Assembly: GCF_002564005.1 (NCBI RefSeq)
Contig: NZ_PDJG01000001.1
Coordinates: 2,852,001 to 2,916,000 of the forward strand
Direction: 5' to 3'
Origin: Sanguibacter antarcticus
Lineage (GTDB): Bacteria; Actinomycetota; Actinomycetes; Actinomycetales; Cellulomonadaceae
DNA length: 64,000 nucleotides
Below are positions 26,712 to 35,142 of the stretch, piece after piece. The position numbers were made by a program, and so were the translations under genes. The notes under the pieces are model-generated. The model worked only from the letters and a program-made list of their open reading frames with translations, did not search any database and was not told the origin of the DNA. Position 1 is the stretch's first letter. Each line of letters begins with the position of its first letter.

Positions 26712-27863
26712 CTACTTCTTGAAGAGCCCGGAGTCCTCGGGTGCCATGACGCTGAGGATCCGGTTGAGGTCCTCGACCGAGGCGAACTCGACGGTGAGCT
26801 TGCCCTTCGTCTTTCCCAGGTCGACCTTGACTCTGGTCTCGAAACGATCAGACAGCCGCGAGGCGAGGTCTTCGATCGCCTGGATCTTCCCGCCCGCACG
26901 TGGCCTCGTGGCCTGCTTCTTCTCCTGGTCCAGCCCGCCGAGGGCCACGATCTCTTCTGTCGCGCGGACGGAAATCCCCTCAGCGACGATCCTCTGCGCG
27001 AGCCGCTCGATCTCAGACCCGTCCGACAGACCGAGAAGCGCGCGGGCGTGGCCGGCAGAGAGCACTCCCGCTGCGACCCGGCGTTGAACCAGCGGCGGGA
27101 GTCGCAGGAGTCGGAGCGTGTTGGAGATCTGTGGTCGCGACCGTGAGATGCGGCTGGCCAGCTCTTCGTGCGTGCAGCCGAAGTCGTCGAGAAGCTGGCG
27201 GTAGGCGGCAGCCTCCTCGAGGGGATTGAGGTCGCTGCGGTGGAGGTTCTCCAACAGTGCGTCGCGCAGGAGGTCGGAGTCCTCGGTCTCGCGGATGATC
27301 GCGGGGATCGTCGTCAGACCAGCTTCTTGGCTGGCGCGCCACCGCCGCTCCCCCATGATGAGCTCGTAGCCGCTCCCGTCCTTCGACGGACGCACGACGA
27401 TGGGCTGCAGCACGCCGATCTCTCGGATCGACCCGACGAGCTCGCCCAGCTCGTTCTCGTCGAACGTCGCGCGGGGCTGGCGTGCGTTCGGCCGGATGCT
27501 CTGCACGTCGAGCTCGGCGAAGGTCGCTCCAGGCACGGGAACGAGGTCCACAGACAGCGACGTCCCGGTGGCGGCCTCGTACGTTTCACGTGAAACAGAG
27601 TCGATGAGGAACGGACGGTCAGCCGCCTTCACTGCAGCGACAACTGTGGGGGCGTCGGGCGCCGAGGCGTCCCGCGGGACATCGGCTGCTGCCAGCTCAC
27701 CGTTCGGCGGCGCGCCTGCCTCAGACGATTCCGCCAGCTCCTTCACCGCGGTGCCTGCGGGCGCGCCGTTGGGGAAGAACACGTCCACGGGACGTCGCCC
27801 CTCGGAGGCCGACGGGATCAAGGCTCCCAGTCCACGGCCGAGGCCGCGACGCTTTTCACTCAC
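26712..27863 (-). CDS. parB: Chromosome partitioning protein ParB
   Basis: 383 residues. ParB binds parS, spreads as a CTP-dependent clamp and partners with ParA to move origins. The start [17 protein letters not shown] is the ParA-interacting end. The CTP-binding ParB/Srx domain has IRPNARQPR near 123-131 and GERRWRA at 171-177. A helix-turn-helix ([21 protein letters not shown]) follows near 225, then the dimerisation end. Residues 90-95 (VSRET) are encoded by a parS site. Start is GTG 27863; parA lies 153 bp upstream on the same strand. Confidence 0.97.
   Translation of the reverse strand: MSEKRRGLGRGLGALIPSASEGRRPVDVFFPNGAPAGTAVKELAESSEAGAPPNGELAAADVPRDASAPDAPTVVAAVKAADRPFLIDSVSRETYEAATGTSLSVDLVPVPGATFAELDVQSIRPNARQPRATFDENELGELVGSIREIGVLQPIVVRPSKDGSGYELIMGERRWRASQEAGLTTIPAIIRETEDSDLLRDALLENLHRSDLNPLEEAAAYRQLLDDFGCTHEELASRISRSRPQISNTLRLLRLPPLVQRRVAAGVLSAGHARALLGLSDGSEIERLAQRIVAEGISVRATEEIVALGGLDQEKKQATRPRAGGKIQAIEDLASRLSDRFETRVKVDLGKTKGKLTVEFASVEDLNRILSVMAPEDSGLFKK
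27582..27597. other. parS site 2, inside parB
   Basis: CGTTTCACGTGAAACA, one mismatch from consensus. It overlaps the ParB codons for Val-Ser-Arg-Glu-Thr near residues 90-95. Confidence 0.88.
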
Positions 27864-28016
27864 TGTGCTTCCTTCTCACTGTGCTTCGTTCCGACTGTGC
27901 TTCCTCTGGACACCGATGCTTTGCGCCCCCGATGCTCGCCCCGTGGCCCGTAGAGAGGCCGCCGGGAGGTCCGAGCGCTGCGTTCATTGTGGCACCGAGG
28001 TCGTTCTAGCCCTGGC

Positions 28017-29054
28017 TCATCCGCGTGCGGCGCGTTCAGAGAGCTCTCGTGCGGCTTCACGGTAGGCAAGGGCGCCCGTGGAGCTCGGCTCGTAGGAGAT
28101 CACCGTCTGGCCATGGCTCGGCGCCTCAGAGACGCGGACAGACCGTGGGATCGACGTCACCAGAGTCTGGTCGGGGAAGTGCTCCCGCACCTCGGACGCG
28201 ACCTGCTGGGCGAGGTTCGTCCGGGAGTCGTACATCGTCAAGAGGATCGTCGACACGTGCAGCTCTGGGTTGAGGTGAGCCTGGATGAGCTGGATCGTCT
28301 TGAGCAGCTGGCTGAGTCCCTCGAGGGCGTAGTACTCGCACTGGATGGGGATCAGAACCTCACGCCCGGTGACGAACGCGTTGACCGTGAGCAGCCCGAG
28401 GCTCGGGGGGCAGTCCACGAGCACGTAGTCGATCCGAGGTTCACCCGCGGCGTCGCGATCGGCGAGGTAGACGTCCAAGGCGCGTCGCAGCCGTGTTTCA
28501 CGTGAAACGAGCGAGACGAGCTCGATCTCCGCTCCGGAGAGGTCGATGGTCGCGGGCACGCACAGGAGCGTCGGAAAGTCCGGGCACGGTTGGACGGCCT
28601 CCGCCAGCGGTGCACCCTCGACGAGCACCTCATAGACCGACGGCACGCCAGCCCGGTGATCGATCCCGAGCGCAGTCGAAGCATTTCCTTGGGGATCGTT
28701 GTCGATGACCAGGACGTTGAGCCCGCCCTGCGCCAGGCTGGCTGCCATGTTGACGGTCGTCGTCGTCTTGCCGACCCCGCCCTTCTGGTTCGCCACCGTG
28801 ATGATCCGTGTCGTCTCCGGCCGCGCAAAGCTGTGGTTCTGCAGCGACACGCGGCGGCGTGTGTCTTCAGCGAGCTGAGCAGCCAGAGGCGTCGTCTCGT
28901 CACCTGACGGAAGGCTTTCGAGGATCTCGCGAGTGTGGGTGTCACGAACCCATGTTTCACGTGGAACATCCACGGCCGACGAGGACGTCGGCTTGCGTGG
29001 GTACTGCGGGCTCATGCCTGCTGCGGACGTCGTGGGCACGCGCGTCTCCTCCAC
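28017..29054 (-). CDS. parA: Chromosome partitioning ATPase ParA (Soj)
   Basis: 345 residues. The deviant Walker A KGGVGKT is at 91-97, with DNDPQGNASTALG and VLVDCPPSLG as the other nucleotide-binding motifs. ParA forms nucleoid-bound gradients that pull ParB-parS complexes. An unconserved N-terminal extension of about 80 residues precedes the ATPase; a later ATG at 29015 is another possible start. Two parS sites lie in the coding sequence (28494 and 28953). The downstream neighbour is parB and the upstream one rsmG, the usual order beside oriC. Confidence 0.96.
   Translation of the reverse strand: MEETRVPTTSAAGMSPQYPRKPTSSSAVDVPRETWVRDTHTREILESLPSGDETTPLAAQLAEDTRRRVSLQNHSFARPETTRIITVANQKGGVGKTTTTVNMAASLAQGGLNVLVIDNDPQGNASTALGIDHRAGVPSVYEVLVEGAPLAEAVQPCPDFPTLLCVPATIDLSGAEIELVSLVSRETRLRRALDVYLADRDAAGEPRIDYVLVDCPPSLGLLTVNAFVTGREVLIPIQCEYYALEGLSQLLKTIQLIQAHLNPELHVSTILLTMYDSRTNLAQQVASEVREHFPDQTLVTSIPRSVRVSEAPSHGQTVISYEPSSTGALAYREAARELSERAARG
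28494..28509. other. parS site 3, inside parA
   Basis: TGTTTCACGTGAAACG, one mismatch from consensus; it overlaps codons for Val-Ser-Arg-Glu-Thr in ParA, the same peptide encoded by the site in parB. Confidence 0.88.
28953..28968. other. parS site 4, in the 5' part of parA
   Basis: TGTTTCACGTGGAACA, one mismatch from consensus; it overlaps codons for Val-Pro-Arg-Glu-Thr in the non-conserved N-terminal extension of ParA. Confidence 0.85.
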
Positions 29055-29323
29055 ACTGCTTCCTCTCGATCACCTGCACACACGTCTGGTGTGTCGCGCG
29101 ACGGTATCGTCGGGGCCTGAAGAATCACACGCTCTCGTCAGACTGTCGTGCTCTAGTCTCCACGGAAGTCGTCCCGATGTGCTCGCAGGTCCCGGCGGCC
29201 CCGACGCCGTGACAACACTACGTGGCTCGTGCCCGCGGCAACGTCTGCCACGCGCAGTCGTCTCACCCGATCATCCTCGACGATCGGCGATCGAGAACGA
29301 CGGTCCCCAGAACGCACAGGTCC

Positions 29324-29339
29324 TGTTTCACGTGAAACA
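29324..29339. other. parS site 5, perfect consensus
   Basis: TGTTTCACGTGAAACA, a perfect 16-bp palindrome and the only exact site in the window. It lies in the 295-bp gap between the rsmG stop and the parA start, in which no other feature is evident. Confidence 0.93.
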
Positions 29340-29349
29340 GGGCGGCAGA

Positions 29350-29982
29350 TCAGCCGCCGTGGCGAACGCTGCGCAGCACGGTCGTCGGTTCGGCACCCTC
29401 GATGGTGCGGGCTTCGAGGATCTCCGGCTCAGACATCTTGAACTTCTTGAAGACCTTGCGCGCAGGTCCGATCTCGTCGACCACCCCACGTCCCTTGAGA
29501 ATGACGAGCTGGCCGCCGGGGCCGAGGAACGGGAGCGACCATCGAGCAAGCTTGTCCAGCGGAGCGACAGCGCGCGAGGTGACGACATCCGACTCGAACG
29601 CTCCGTGGAACTCTTCGGCGCGGCCTCGTTTGACCTCGACGTTCTCGAGCTTGAGGAGATCGGTCATCTCGGTGAGCCAGGTACACCGGCGCTCCATCGG
29701 CTCGACGAGAGTGACCGCTGTGCCTGGAAGCATCGCTGCGATCACCAGGCCGGGAAGGCCCGCGCCGGACCCGATGTCGACGATCGAGCCCGTGCTCGGC
29801 AAGAAAGGCACGAGCGCTGCGGAGTTGAGGATGTGCCGCGACCAGATCTTCCCAGCCTCGCGTGGGCCGATCAGCCCCCGAGTCTCGCCTTGCGACTCGA
29901 GCTCGCCGACGAACGTCGAGAGTGCCGGGAAAGCATCGGCGAAGTACTCGCTCAGTGCGTCGTGCGACAGCTGCTCGTCCAC
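29350..29982 (-). CDS. rsmG: 16S rRNA (guanine-N7)-methyltransferase RsmG
   Basis: 210 residues. RsmG methylates G527 of 16S rRNA, a site near the streptomycin target. The SAM-binding motif IVDIGSGAGLPGLVIA is at about 66-81, followed by VTLVEPMERRCTWL and TSRAVAPLDKL. The GTG at 29982 begins MDEQLSHDALSEYF, fitting the family length. It lies between jag and parA, as in most bacteria with this origin region. The 3' end is 10 bp from a perfect parS. Confidence 0.95.
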   Translation of the reverse strand: MDEQLSHDALSEYFADAFPALSTFVGELESQGETRGLIGPREAGKIWSRHILNSAALVPFLPSTGSIVDIGSGAGLPGLVIAAMLPGTAVTLVEPMERRCTWLTEMTDLLKLENVEVKRGRAEEFHGAFESDVVTSRAVAPLDKLARWSLPFLGPGGQLVILKGRGVVDEIGPARKVFKKFKMSEPEILEARTIEGAEPTTVLRSVRHGG

Positions 29983-30037
29983 TGTTCTCCTCTGTCGATG
30001 ATCGCGACGTGCTCGTCGAGCCGTCGCGACCGCTGTG

Positions 30038-30571
30038 CTATTCGGCCGGGCTGACCTGGATGTACCGCTGCGGATCGACGCCGAAGGACTCGCTCACGAG
30101 CCCCGCGTCCGTCACGACGTCGTGCACCACCTTGCGCTCGAAGGCGTTGAGAGGCTCGAGCGCGACCTTCTCCCCCGAGCTCTTGACCTTCTCGATGATC
30201 GTCGTCGCGAGAGCCGTGAGCTCGACCCGACGTCCCGCTCGATATCCAGCGACATCGAGCATCAGCCGGCTCCGCTCCCCCGTGCGCGTCTGGACGGCGA
30301 GCCGCGTCAGCTCTTGGAGTGCCTCGAGAACTTCCCCGTTGCGTCCGACGAGGTGACGGAGCGACTCCTGGTCGTCTGCGACGACCTCGAGAGCCGCGCG
30401 TCCGTGGTCGACGTCGATGTCGATGTCTCCGTCGAGGTCAGCGATGTCCAGCAGCTCTTCGAGGTAGTCAGCAGCGACTTCGCCCTCTTCTTCGAGCAAC
30501 GATGTCTTGGTGCGTCCCTCAGGCTCCGTAGCCGGTGAGTCCGTCGATGCAGTCACGTCTGTCTCCTTCAC
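30038..30571 (-). CDS. Jag-like protein with KH and R3H domains (KhpB/EloR type)
   Basis: 177 residues. A poorly conserved acidic N-terminus (about 1-30) precedes a KH domain with RHLVGRNGEVLEALQEL (near 91-107) and a C-terminal R3H domain ending NAFERKVVHDVVTDAGLVSESFG. Relatives bind RNA and influence cell elongation. It sits between yidC and rsmG, its usual place. GTG start at 30571. Confidence 0.92.
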   Translation of the reverse strand: MKETDVTASTDSPATEPEGRTKTSLLEEEGEVAADYLEELLDIADLDGDIDIDVDHGRAALEVVADDQESLRHLVGRNGEVLEALQELTRLAVQTRTGERSRLMLDVAGYRAGRRVELTALATTIIEKVKSSGEKVALEPLNAFERKVVHDVVTDAGLVSESFGVDPQRYIQVSPAE

Positions 30572-30606
30572 GATGTACAGCTCGGCCCCGGGCTCCGGGG
30601 AAGTCC

Positions 30607-31761
30607 TCAGCGCTTGTTGCGCTTGCTCTTCGACTTGCCTGGAGTAACGACTCCCGGCGTGCCGGAACCCTTCCCTGTGGCCCCACCAGGCGTGTTGCTG
30701 CCGCCGGGAGCCTTCGGGTCTCGGGCCTTCGTGGGCTGGTCTGCGGACTGTGCGCCGGACGGTGCCTTCGCCGCCGAGCCTGATCCCTGAGCGGTGGCGC
30801 TCGTGCCGGACCCTGCCGGCCGGCCCTTCTGGCGGTCCTTGCGCTTGGGCTGCTGACGCTGTCCGCGAGGTGCCTCGATGACCGTGGGCGTGGTCTCTTC
30901 TATGACGATGCCCTTGCGTGCGGCCTTGCGTGCCTTGCGCTCGTTGAGCAGTCGCTCGGCCTCGGAGCCAGGTGCGGGCATCTTGCGGATCGTGTAGAAC
31001 TGCTGGCCCATGGACCAGAGGTTCGTGGTCGTCCAGTAGATGAGGACACCGACGGGGAAGTTCACGCCGGAGACTCCCATGATCACGGGGAGCATGTAGA
31101 GCATGATCTTCTGCGTCTGCATCATCGGGCCCTCGAGGGCCGCCTGAGGCATGTTCTTCATCGTCAGCTGGCGCTGCGTGAGGAACTGCGTCGCAGCCAT
31201 GGCGACGATGAGCACCCCCGCGACGACCTTGGTGTTGAGGTCCGTCGGCTCGTGCAGGAACGTCGACGAGAGCGGCGCACCGAAGAGGGTCGAGTTCTCA
31301 GCCGCTTGGGCGATCGCCTGGTCGATGGGCCCGATGGCGTCCTGGGTACCTTCGCTGATGCCACGCAGACCGTTGAGCACCCGGAAGAGCGCGAAGAAGA
31401 CCGGGGCCTGGAGCAGGACGGGGAGGCAGGACGAGAACGGGTTGGTCCCGTGCTTCTTGTACAGGTCCATCGTCTCGCGGCTCATCGCCTCGCGAGAGGC
31501 CGGGTCCTTCTTGTTCTTGTACTTCTTCTGAATCGCCTGAAGCTCGGGCTGGATCATCTGCATCCCGCGCGAAGCGTGGATCTGCTTGAAGAACAGCGGG
31601 ATCATCACGGTACGGATGACGATCACGAGCCCGACGATGGAGAGGATCCACGCGGCTCCAGAGCCCTCGGACAGGCCGACGAGCGTCAGCGCCTTGTGGC
31701 AGAGGAACATGATCCACGCGACCACCCACTCGATGGGGTAGAGGATATTCATGAGATCCAT
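30607..31761 (-). CDS. yidC: Membrane protein insertase YidC
   Basis: 384 residues. Five hydrophobic segments are visible: ILYPIEWVVAWIMFLCHKAL, WILSIVGLVIVIRTVMIPLFF (with the conserved Arg of the hydrophilic groove), LPVLLQAPVFFALFRVL, VVAGVLIVAMAATQFL and MLYMLPVIMGVSGVNFPVGVLIYW. YidC inserts small membrane proteins alone or with SecYEG. The C-terminal tail of about 110 residues is Lys/Arg/Gly/Pro-rich, as in actinobacterial forms, and may contact the ribosome. It lies after yidD in the rpmH-rnpA-yidD-yidC-jag-rsmG run. ATG start at 31761. Confidence 0.96.
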   Translation of the reverse strand: MDLMNILYPIEWVVAWIMFLCHKALTLVGLSEGSGAAWILSIVGLVIVIRTVMIPLFFKQIHASRGMQMIQPELQAIQKKYKNKKDPASREAMSRETMDLYKKHGTNPFSSCLPVLLQAPVFFALFRVLNGLRGISEGTQDAIGPIDQAIAQAAENSTLFGAPLSSTFLHEPTDLNTKVVAGVLIVAMAATQFLTQRQLTMKNMPQAALEGPMMQTQKIMLYMLPVIMGVSGVNFPVGVLIYWTTTNLWSMGQQFYTIRKMPAPGSEAERLLNERKARKAARKGIVIEETTPTVIEAPRGQRQQPKRKDRQKGRPAGSGTSATAQGSGSAAKAPSGAQSADQPTKARDPKAPGGSNTPGGATGKGSGTPGVVTPGKSKSKRNKR

Positions 31762-31827
31762 TGCTACGGCTCCTCGCGCACAAGCTTCTTGCTGTGAACC
31801 ATCGGAGGAGTTCTCCGACGGCGGGGT

Positions 31828-32124
31828 CTAGTGGGTCGAGCTCGGTCGTGGGGTCGGTTCGGGGACGTCGTCGACTCCCCCGGGATTCCACGGGTTGCAC
31901 CTGATCAACCGATGAGCAGCCAACCACGTTCCCTTGAGCGCACCGTGCTTCTCGACAGCCGTGATCGCGTAGCTGGAGCAGGACGGGTAGAACCGGCAGC
32001 GAGGCCCTGACAAGGGAGACACGAACCGTTGATACACGCGGGCCGCTGCGACGAGCGCTCGCACGCCAGGGCCGCGGCCTGCGGTCGGCACCGGGACGTC
32101 CTCATGGGACGACTCGGTGCTCAT
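31828..32124 (-). CDS. yidD: Membrane protein insertion efficiency factor YidD
   Basis: 98 residues with the YidD hallmark [33 protein letters not shown] and [17 protein letters not shown]. The three Cys residues and the amphipathic start are kept. YidD assists YidC-dependent insertion at the inner face of the membrane. The ATG at 32124 overlaps the rnpA stop by 4 bp; the frame continues upstream within rnpA, but without homology. Confidence 0.94.
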   Translation of the reverse strand: MSTESSHEDVPVPTAGRGPGVRALVAAARVYQRFVSPLSGPRCRFYPSCSSYAITAVEKHGALKGTWLAAHRLIRCNPWNPGGVDDVPEPTPRPSSTH

Positions 32125-32486
32125 CCTGCAGCCAGGCGATCGTCGCGACGTCGGAGACCGCGGCGAAGACACGACAGGTAGTCCGCCTCGAGCTGGGAGA
32201 AGTCGGCCTTCGCAGCGTCGGGAAGAGATCTCACGACGACGCGTGCCTGCACCGGAACCTCCGCAAGGTGGTTCGCGACGATGGCTCTCATCCGACGCTT
32301 GACCTTGTTCCGCACTACAGCGTTGCCAACCGCTTTGGATACAACAAAACCGACCAGTGGCACTTTCACGTCGTCTGGTGACTCTACGAGATGAAAGACC
32401 ATGGTCGATTTTCCTGTGCGCACGCCCCTGCGCACCGCCCGTTCGAAGTCGTCGGGGCGGCGCATGCGATGCGCCGCTGGAAGCAC
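32121..32486 (-). CDS. rnpA: Ribonuclease P protein component
   Basis: 121 residues. The protein subunit assists the RNase P RNA in trimming tRNA 5' leaders. The RNR motif region [21 protein letters not shown] is conserved, and the start [21 protein letters not shown] matches family members. GTG start at 32486; it lies 5 bp after rpmH and overlaps yidD by 4 bp. Confidence 0.95.
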   Translation of the reverse strand: MLPAAHRMRRPDDFERAVRRGVRTGKSTMVFHLVESPDDVKVPLVGFVVSKAVGNAVVRNKVKRRMRAIVANHLAEVPVQARVVVRSLPDAAKADFSQLEADYLSCLRRGLRRRDDRLAAG

Positions 32487-32491
32487 CGAGC

Positions 32492-32629
32492 TCAGGCAGA
32501 GAGCTCGGTACGACCCTTACGGCGGCGAGCTGCGAGGATCGCGCGACCGGCACGGGTGCGCATCCGCAGTCGGAAACCGTGGGTCTTCGCACGACGCCGG
32601 TTGTTCGGCTGGAAGGTCCGCTTAGTCAC
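32492..32629 (-). CDS. rpmH: 50S ribosomal protein bL34
   Basis: A 45-residue bL34 starting (M)[18 protein letters not shown], continuing [17 protein letters not shown] and ending [10 protein letters not shown]; it is too short for many automatic gene lists. Start is GTG 32629 with GGAG 7 nt upstream. It is the first gene of the rpmH-rnpA-yidD-yidC-jag-rsmG run and reads away from dnaA. Confidence 0.97.
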   Translation of the reverse strand: MTKRTFQPNNRRRAKTHGFRLRMRTRAGRAILAARRRKGRTELSA

Positions 32630-32654
32630 GAGGTGCTCCAAAAACGTTGAGGAA

Positions 32655-32675
32655 GCGCGTCCACGATGGACGCGC
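32655..32675 (-). promoter_or_regulatory. Attenuator-like hairpin in the rpmH leader
   Basis: On the minus strand GCGCGTCCA and TGGACGCGC form a 9-bp stem with a 3-nt loop. A run of five T residues follows about 10 nt later, just before the rpmH ribosome binding site. This could terminate or pause transcription before the ribosomal operon. Confidence 0.5.
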
Positions 32676-32735
32676 GTGTCGCCATCCCTGATCGGGGCAC
32701 AGAAGGCATGCAGAAGCGAGGGGAATGGCTGTAAA

Positions 32736-32765
32736 ACGGTACGTTGCAGAGGGCCTGCTGGTCAA
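32736..32765 (-). promoter_or_regulatory. rpmH operon promoter
   Basis: On the minus strand, TTGACC (32765-32760), an 18-bp spacer and TACCGT (32741-32736). The leader to the rpmH GTG would be about 100 nt and contain the hairpin at 32655-32675. Confidence 0.55.
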
Positions 32766-32801
32766 ACTGACGACGAGGCCGCCCCTGATGGCTCGTAAGT
32801 C

Positions 32802-32982
32802 TTGTCCCCATAGTCGTCCCCATGCTGTGGACAAGTGCCCCCAGACAGCGAGCCTACCGGACCTCTGAAGGAGGGGTCCACGAGGAGCCGCGCACCCTCG
32901 TACGCTGCCCGCACCGCAGATCTCACGCTGTTCCCACCGTCCACACGCTGGACCCACAGGCTGTGGAAAACTATGTGGATGA
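32802..32982. promoter_or_regulatory. DnaA-box group upstream of dnaA
   Basis: The 472-bp rpmH-dnaA gap holds TTGTCCCCA at 32802, a perfect TGTGGACAA at 32826, TGTGGAAAA at 32962 and TGTGGATGA at 32974. They may mediate DnaA autoregulation or act as a second half of the origin. The rest of the gap (32983-33101) shows nothing recognisable. Confidence 0.6.
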
Positions 32983-33101
32983 CCGACCCGCGTGGGAGAC
33001 TTCACAACCGGTCGAAGGCTGTCGGGGGACCCTTCACAGGCGTCGACCAGAGCCCTTCTCGCGTCCTACCGTCCGAGCAAGTTCACCCACAGGAAGTCCA
33101 C

Positions 33102-34568
33102 GTGGCACACCAAGACGACAACATCGGCGCGATCTGGAAGCAGGCCATCGCGGAGCTCGAGGCGAGCCCGGACATCACGCCGAGGCAGCTGGCGTTCGTC
33201 AAGCTCGCCAAACCGCTCGGCCTCTTCGACGGAACCGTCATCATCGCCGTCGCGAACGACCACACCCGCGACTACCTCGAGACCCGGGTCCGGACCGAGG
33301 TGGTCCAAGCGCTCTCGAACGCTCTCGGCCGCGACGCCCGCTTCGCGATCACCGTCGACCCGGAGCTCGGCTTCGACCAAGAGTCTGCGATCTCGGCGGT
33401 CGTCACCCAGCCGCCACCGGAACCGGTCGACTTCACCGCGCGCATCGAGTCGCCAGAGCACACCGACATGTCTCGACGGCGGGCCTCCTTCAGCACCAGC
33501 TCGTCGCGCGCCTCGTCGAAGAGCGAGGTCGAGCCGGCACACCTCAATCCCAAGTACCTCTTCGAGACCTTCGTCATCGGGTCGTCGAACAGGTTCGCGC
33601 ACGCAGCGGCGGTAGCCGTCGCCGAGGCGCCCGCCAAGGCGTACAACCCTCTCTTCATCTACGGGGACTCGGGGCTCGGCAAGACGCACCTCCTCCACGC
33701 CATCGGCCACTACGCGTACAACCTCTACCCGGGCGTCCGCGTGAAGTACGTCAACTCGGAAGAGTTCACCAACGACTTCATCAACTCGATCCGTGACGAC
33801 AAGGCTGGCGGCTTCCAGCGTCGGTACCGCGAGGTCGACTTCCTCCTCATCGACGACATCCAGTTCCTGCAGGGCAAGGAACAGACGATGGAGGAGTTCT
33901 TCCACACCTTCAACACGCTCCACAACTCCAACAAGCAGGTCGTCATCACCTCCGACCTCCCGCCCAAGCAGCTCAACGGCTTCGAGGACCGCCTCCGCTC
34001 ACGCTTCGAGTGGGGCCTCATCACCGACGTCCAGCCTCCGGACCTCGAGACCCGCATCGCGATCCTGCGCAAGAAGGCCGGCGGTGAGCGCCTCGCAGCA
34101 CCGGACGACGTCCTGTCCTACATCGCCTCGAAGATTTCGTCGAACATCCGAGAGCTCGAGGGAGCTCTCATCCGCGTGACGGCCTTCGCGAACCTCAACC
34201 GGCAGCAGGTCGACCTGGCCCTGGCAGAGATCGTCCTCAAGGACCTCATCACGGACGACGACGCCTCGCAGATCACCGCCGGGAGCGTGATCGCCCAGAC
34301 GTCCGCCTACTTCGGTCTGACGATCGACGACCTGTGCGGCAGCTCTCGGTCCCGGGTTCTCGTCACCGCGCGCCAGATCGCGATGTACCTCTGCCGAGAG
34401 CTCACCGACCTCTCTCTGCCGAAGATCGGCCAGCAGTTCGGAGGACGGGACCACACGACCGTCATGCACGCGAACAGGAAGATCACCAGCCAGATGGCGG
34501 AGCGCCGATCGACCTTCAACCAGGTGACGGAGCTGACGAGCCGCATCAAACAGCAGCACAGGGGCTGA
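33102..34568 (+). CDS. dnaA: Chromosomal replication initiator protein DnaA
   Basis: 488 residues. Domain I (about 1-90) begins (M)[18 protein letters not shown]; domain II is a Ser-rich linker (about 100-145). Domain III is the AAA+ ATPase with GDSGLGKT (188-195) and Walker [10 protein letters not shown]. Domain IV ends with the box-binding signature [27 protein letters not shown]. DnaA-ATP opens oriC and loads DnaB. GTG 33102 is chosen because it fits the family N-terminus; the long upstream open frame through the DnaA-box region has no homology. oriC follows directly. Confidence 0.97.
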   Translation: MAHQDDNIGAIWKQAIAELEASPDITPRQLAFVKLAKPLGLFDGTVIIAVANDHTRDYLETRVRTEVVQALSNALGRDARFAITVDPELGFDQESAISAVVTQPPPEPVDFTARIESPEHTDMSRRRASFSTSSSRASSKSEVEPAHLNPKYLFETFVIGSSNRFAHAAAVAVAEAPAKAYNPLFIYGDSGLGKTHLLHAIGHYAYNLYPGVRVKYVNSEEFTNDFINSIRDDKAGGFQRRYREVDFLLIDDIQFLQGKEQTMEEFFHTFNTLHNSNKQVVITSDLPPKQLNGFEDRLRSRFEWGLITDVQPPDLETRIAILRKKAGGERLAAPDDVLSYIASKISSNIRELEGALIRVTAFANLNRQQVDLALAEIVLKDLITDDDASQITAGSVIAQTSAYFGLTIDDLCGSSRSRVLVTARQIAMYLCRELTDLSLPKIGQQFGGRDHTTVMHANRKITSQMAERRSTFNQVTELTSRIKQQHRG

Positions 34569-35142
34569 TCTCCGGTAGCGCGCAGGTGACCTGGAGGTGT
34601 CCGAGAGACGACTGTGGGCCAAATATTCACACGTGTGGACAGACCTGTGGACAGCGGTGGACGAAGGCCCCAAAACCTGTGCACACAGAAGTCGAATCTG
34701 TGGACGGGCTGGGGACCAAAAACGGTTGTCCACACAGCGCCTAGTTCATCCACAGGTAACCCCACCGTCCACACACAGGCAGAAAGTGCCTCTCACCTGC
34801 GCAGACAGCGGTTCTCCACAGTATCCACAAGTGCTACTACTACGACTACAGATCTATCCAGGAGAAATCCACACGCCTTCATCAGGGTTCCGAGGAACTT
34901 TTCGGGCCGCCCTCGGGACAGGGCGACAAGACCAGCACGGAAGGTCGCCGGTGACCCTGCACTCGCGTAGTGTTCAACCACGCTGCACCGTGTCGCTGCC
35001 CCGAGGAGCCCTTGACCGATGATCGATCGACGATCTCTGGTCGTGCAGCACACAGATCGGCTCGCACCGCCTACGGTGATCTCGAGCAAGAGTGCGGACC
35101 GACGTGGGACTCTGCCGCAGGCAGACCAAGAAGGGGTGTGGG
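34569..35142. other. Chromosomal origin of replication oriC (dnaA-dnaN gap)
   Basis: The 574-bp gap contains at least eight DnaA-box-like 9-mers: TGTGGACAG at 34634 and 34646, TGTGGACGG 34699, a perfect TTGTCCACA 34726, TCATCCACA 34746, TTCTCCACA 34812, GTATCCACA 34821 and AAATCCACA 34865. A DnaA-trio-like tract is at 34834-34849. The location between dnaA and dnaN is the standard actinobacterial oriC. Confidence 0.9.
34812..34849. other. Putative origin unwinding element: tandem DnaA boxes plus DnaA-trio tract
   Basis: TTCTCCACA and GTATCCACA abut head to tail (34812-34829). After 4 nt comes CTACTACTACGACTAC (34834-34849), five trinucleotides that read GTA/GTC, that is TAG-type trios, on the other strand. 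In Bacillus subtilis, DnaA boxes next to such trios nucleate strand opening. An AT-richer stretch follows. Confidence 0.65.

Noticed and set aside
26697..26712. Terminator for parB
   Set aside because: Only short partial pairings exist beyond the parB stop; none is strong enough to list apart from the weak hairpin at 26655-26670.
32835..33101. N-terminal extension of DnaA from upstream starts
   Set aside because: The extension runs through the DnaA-box region and lacks similarity to DnaA; GTG 33102 gives the normal domain I.
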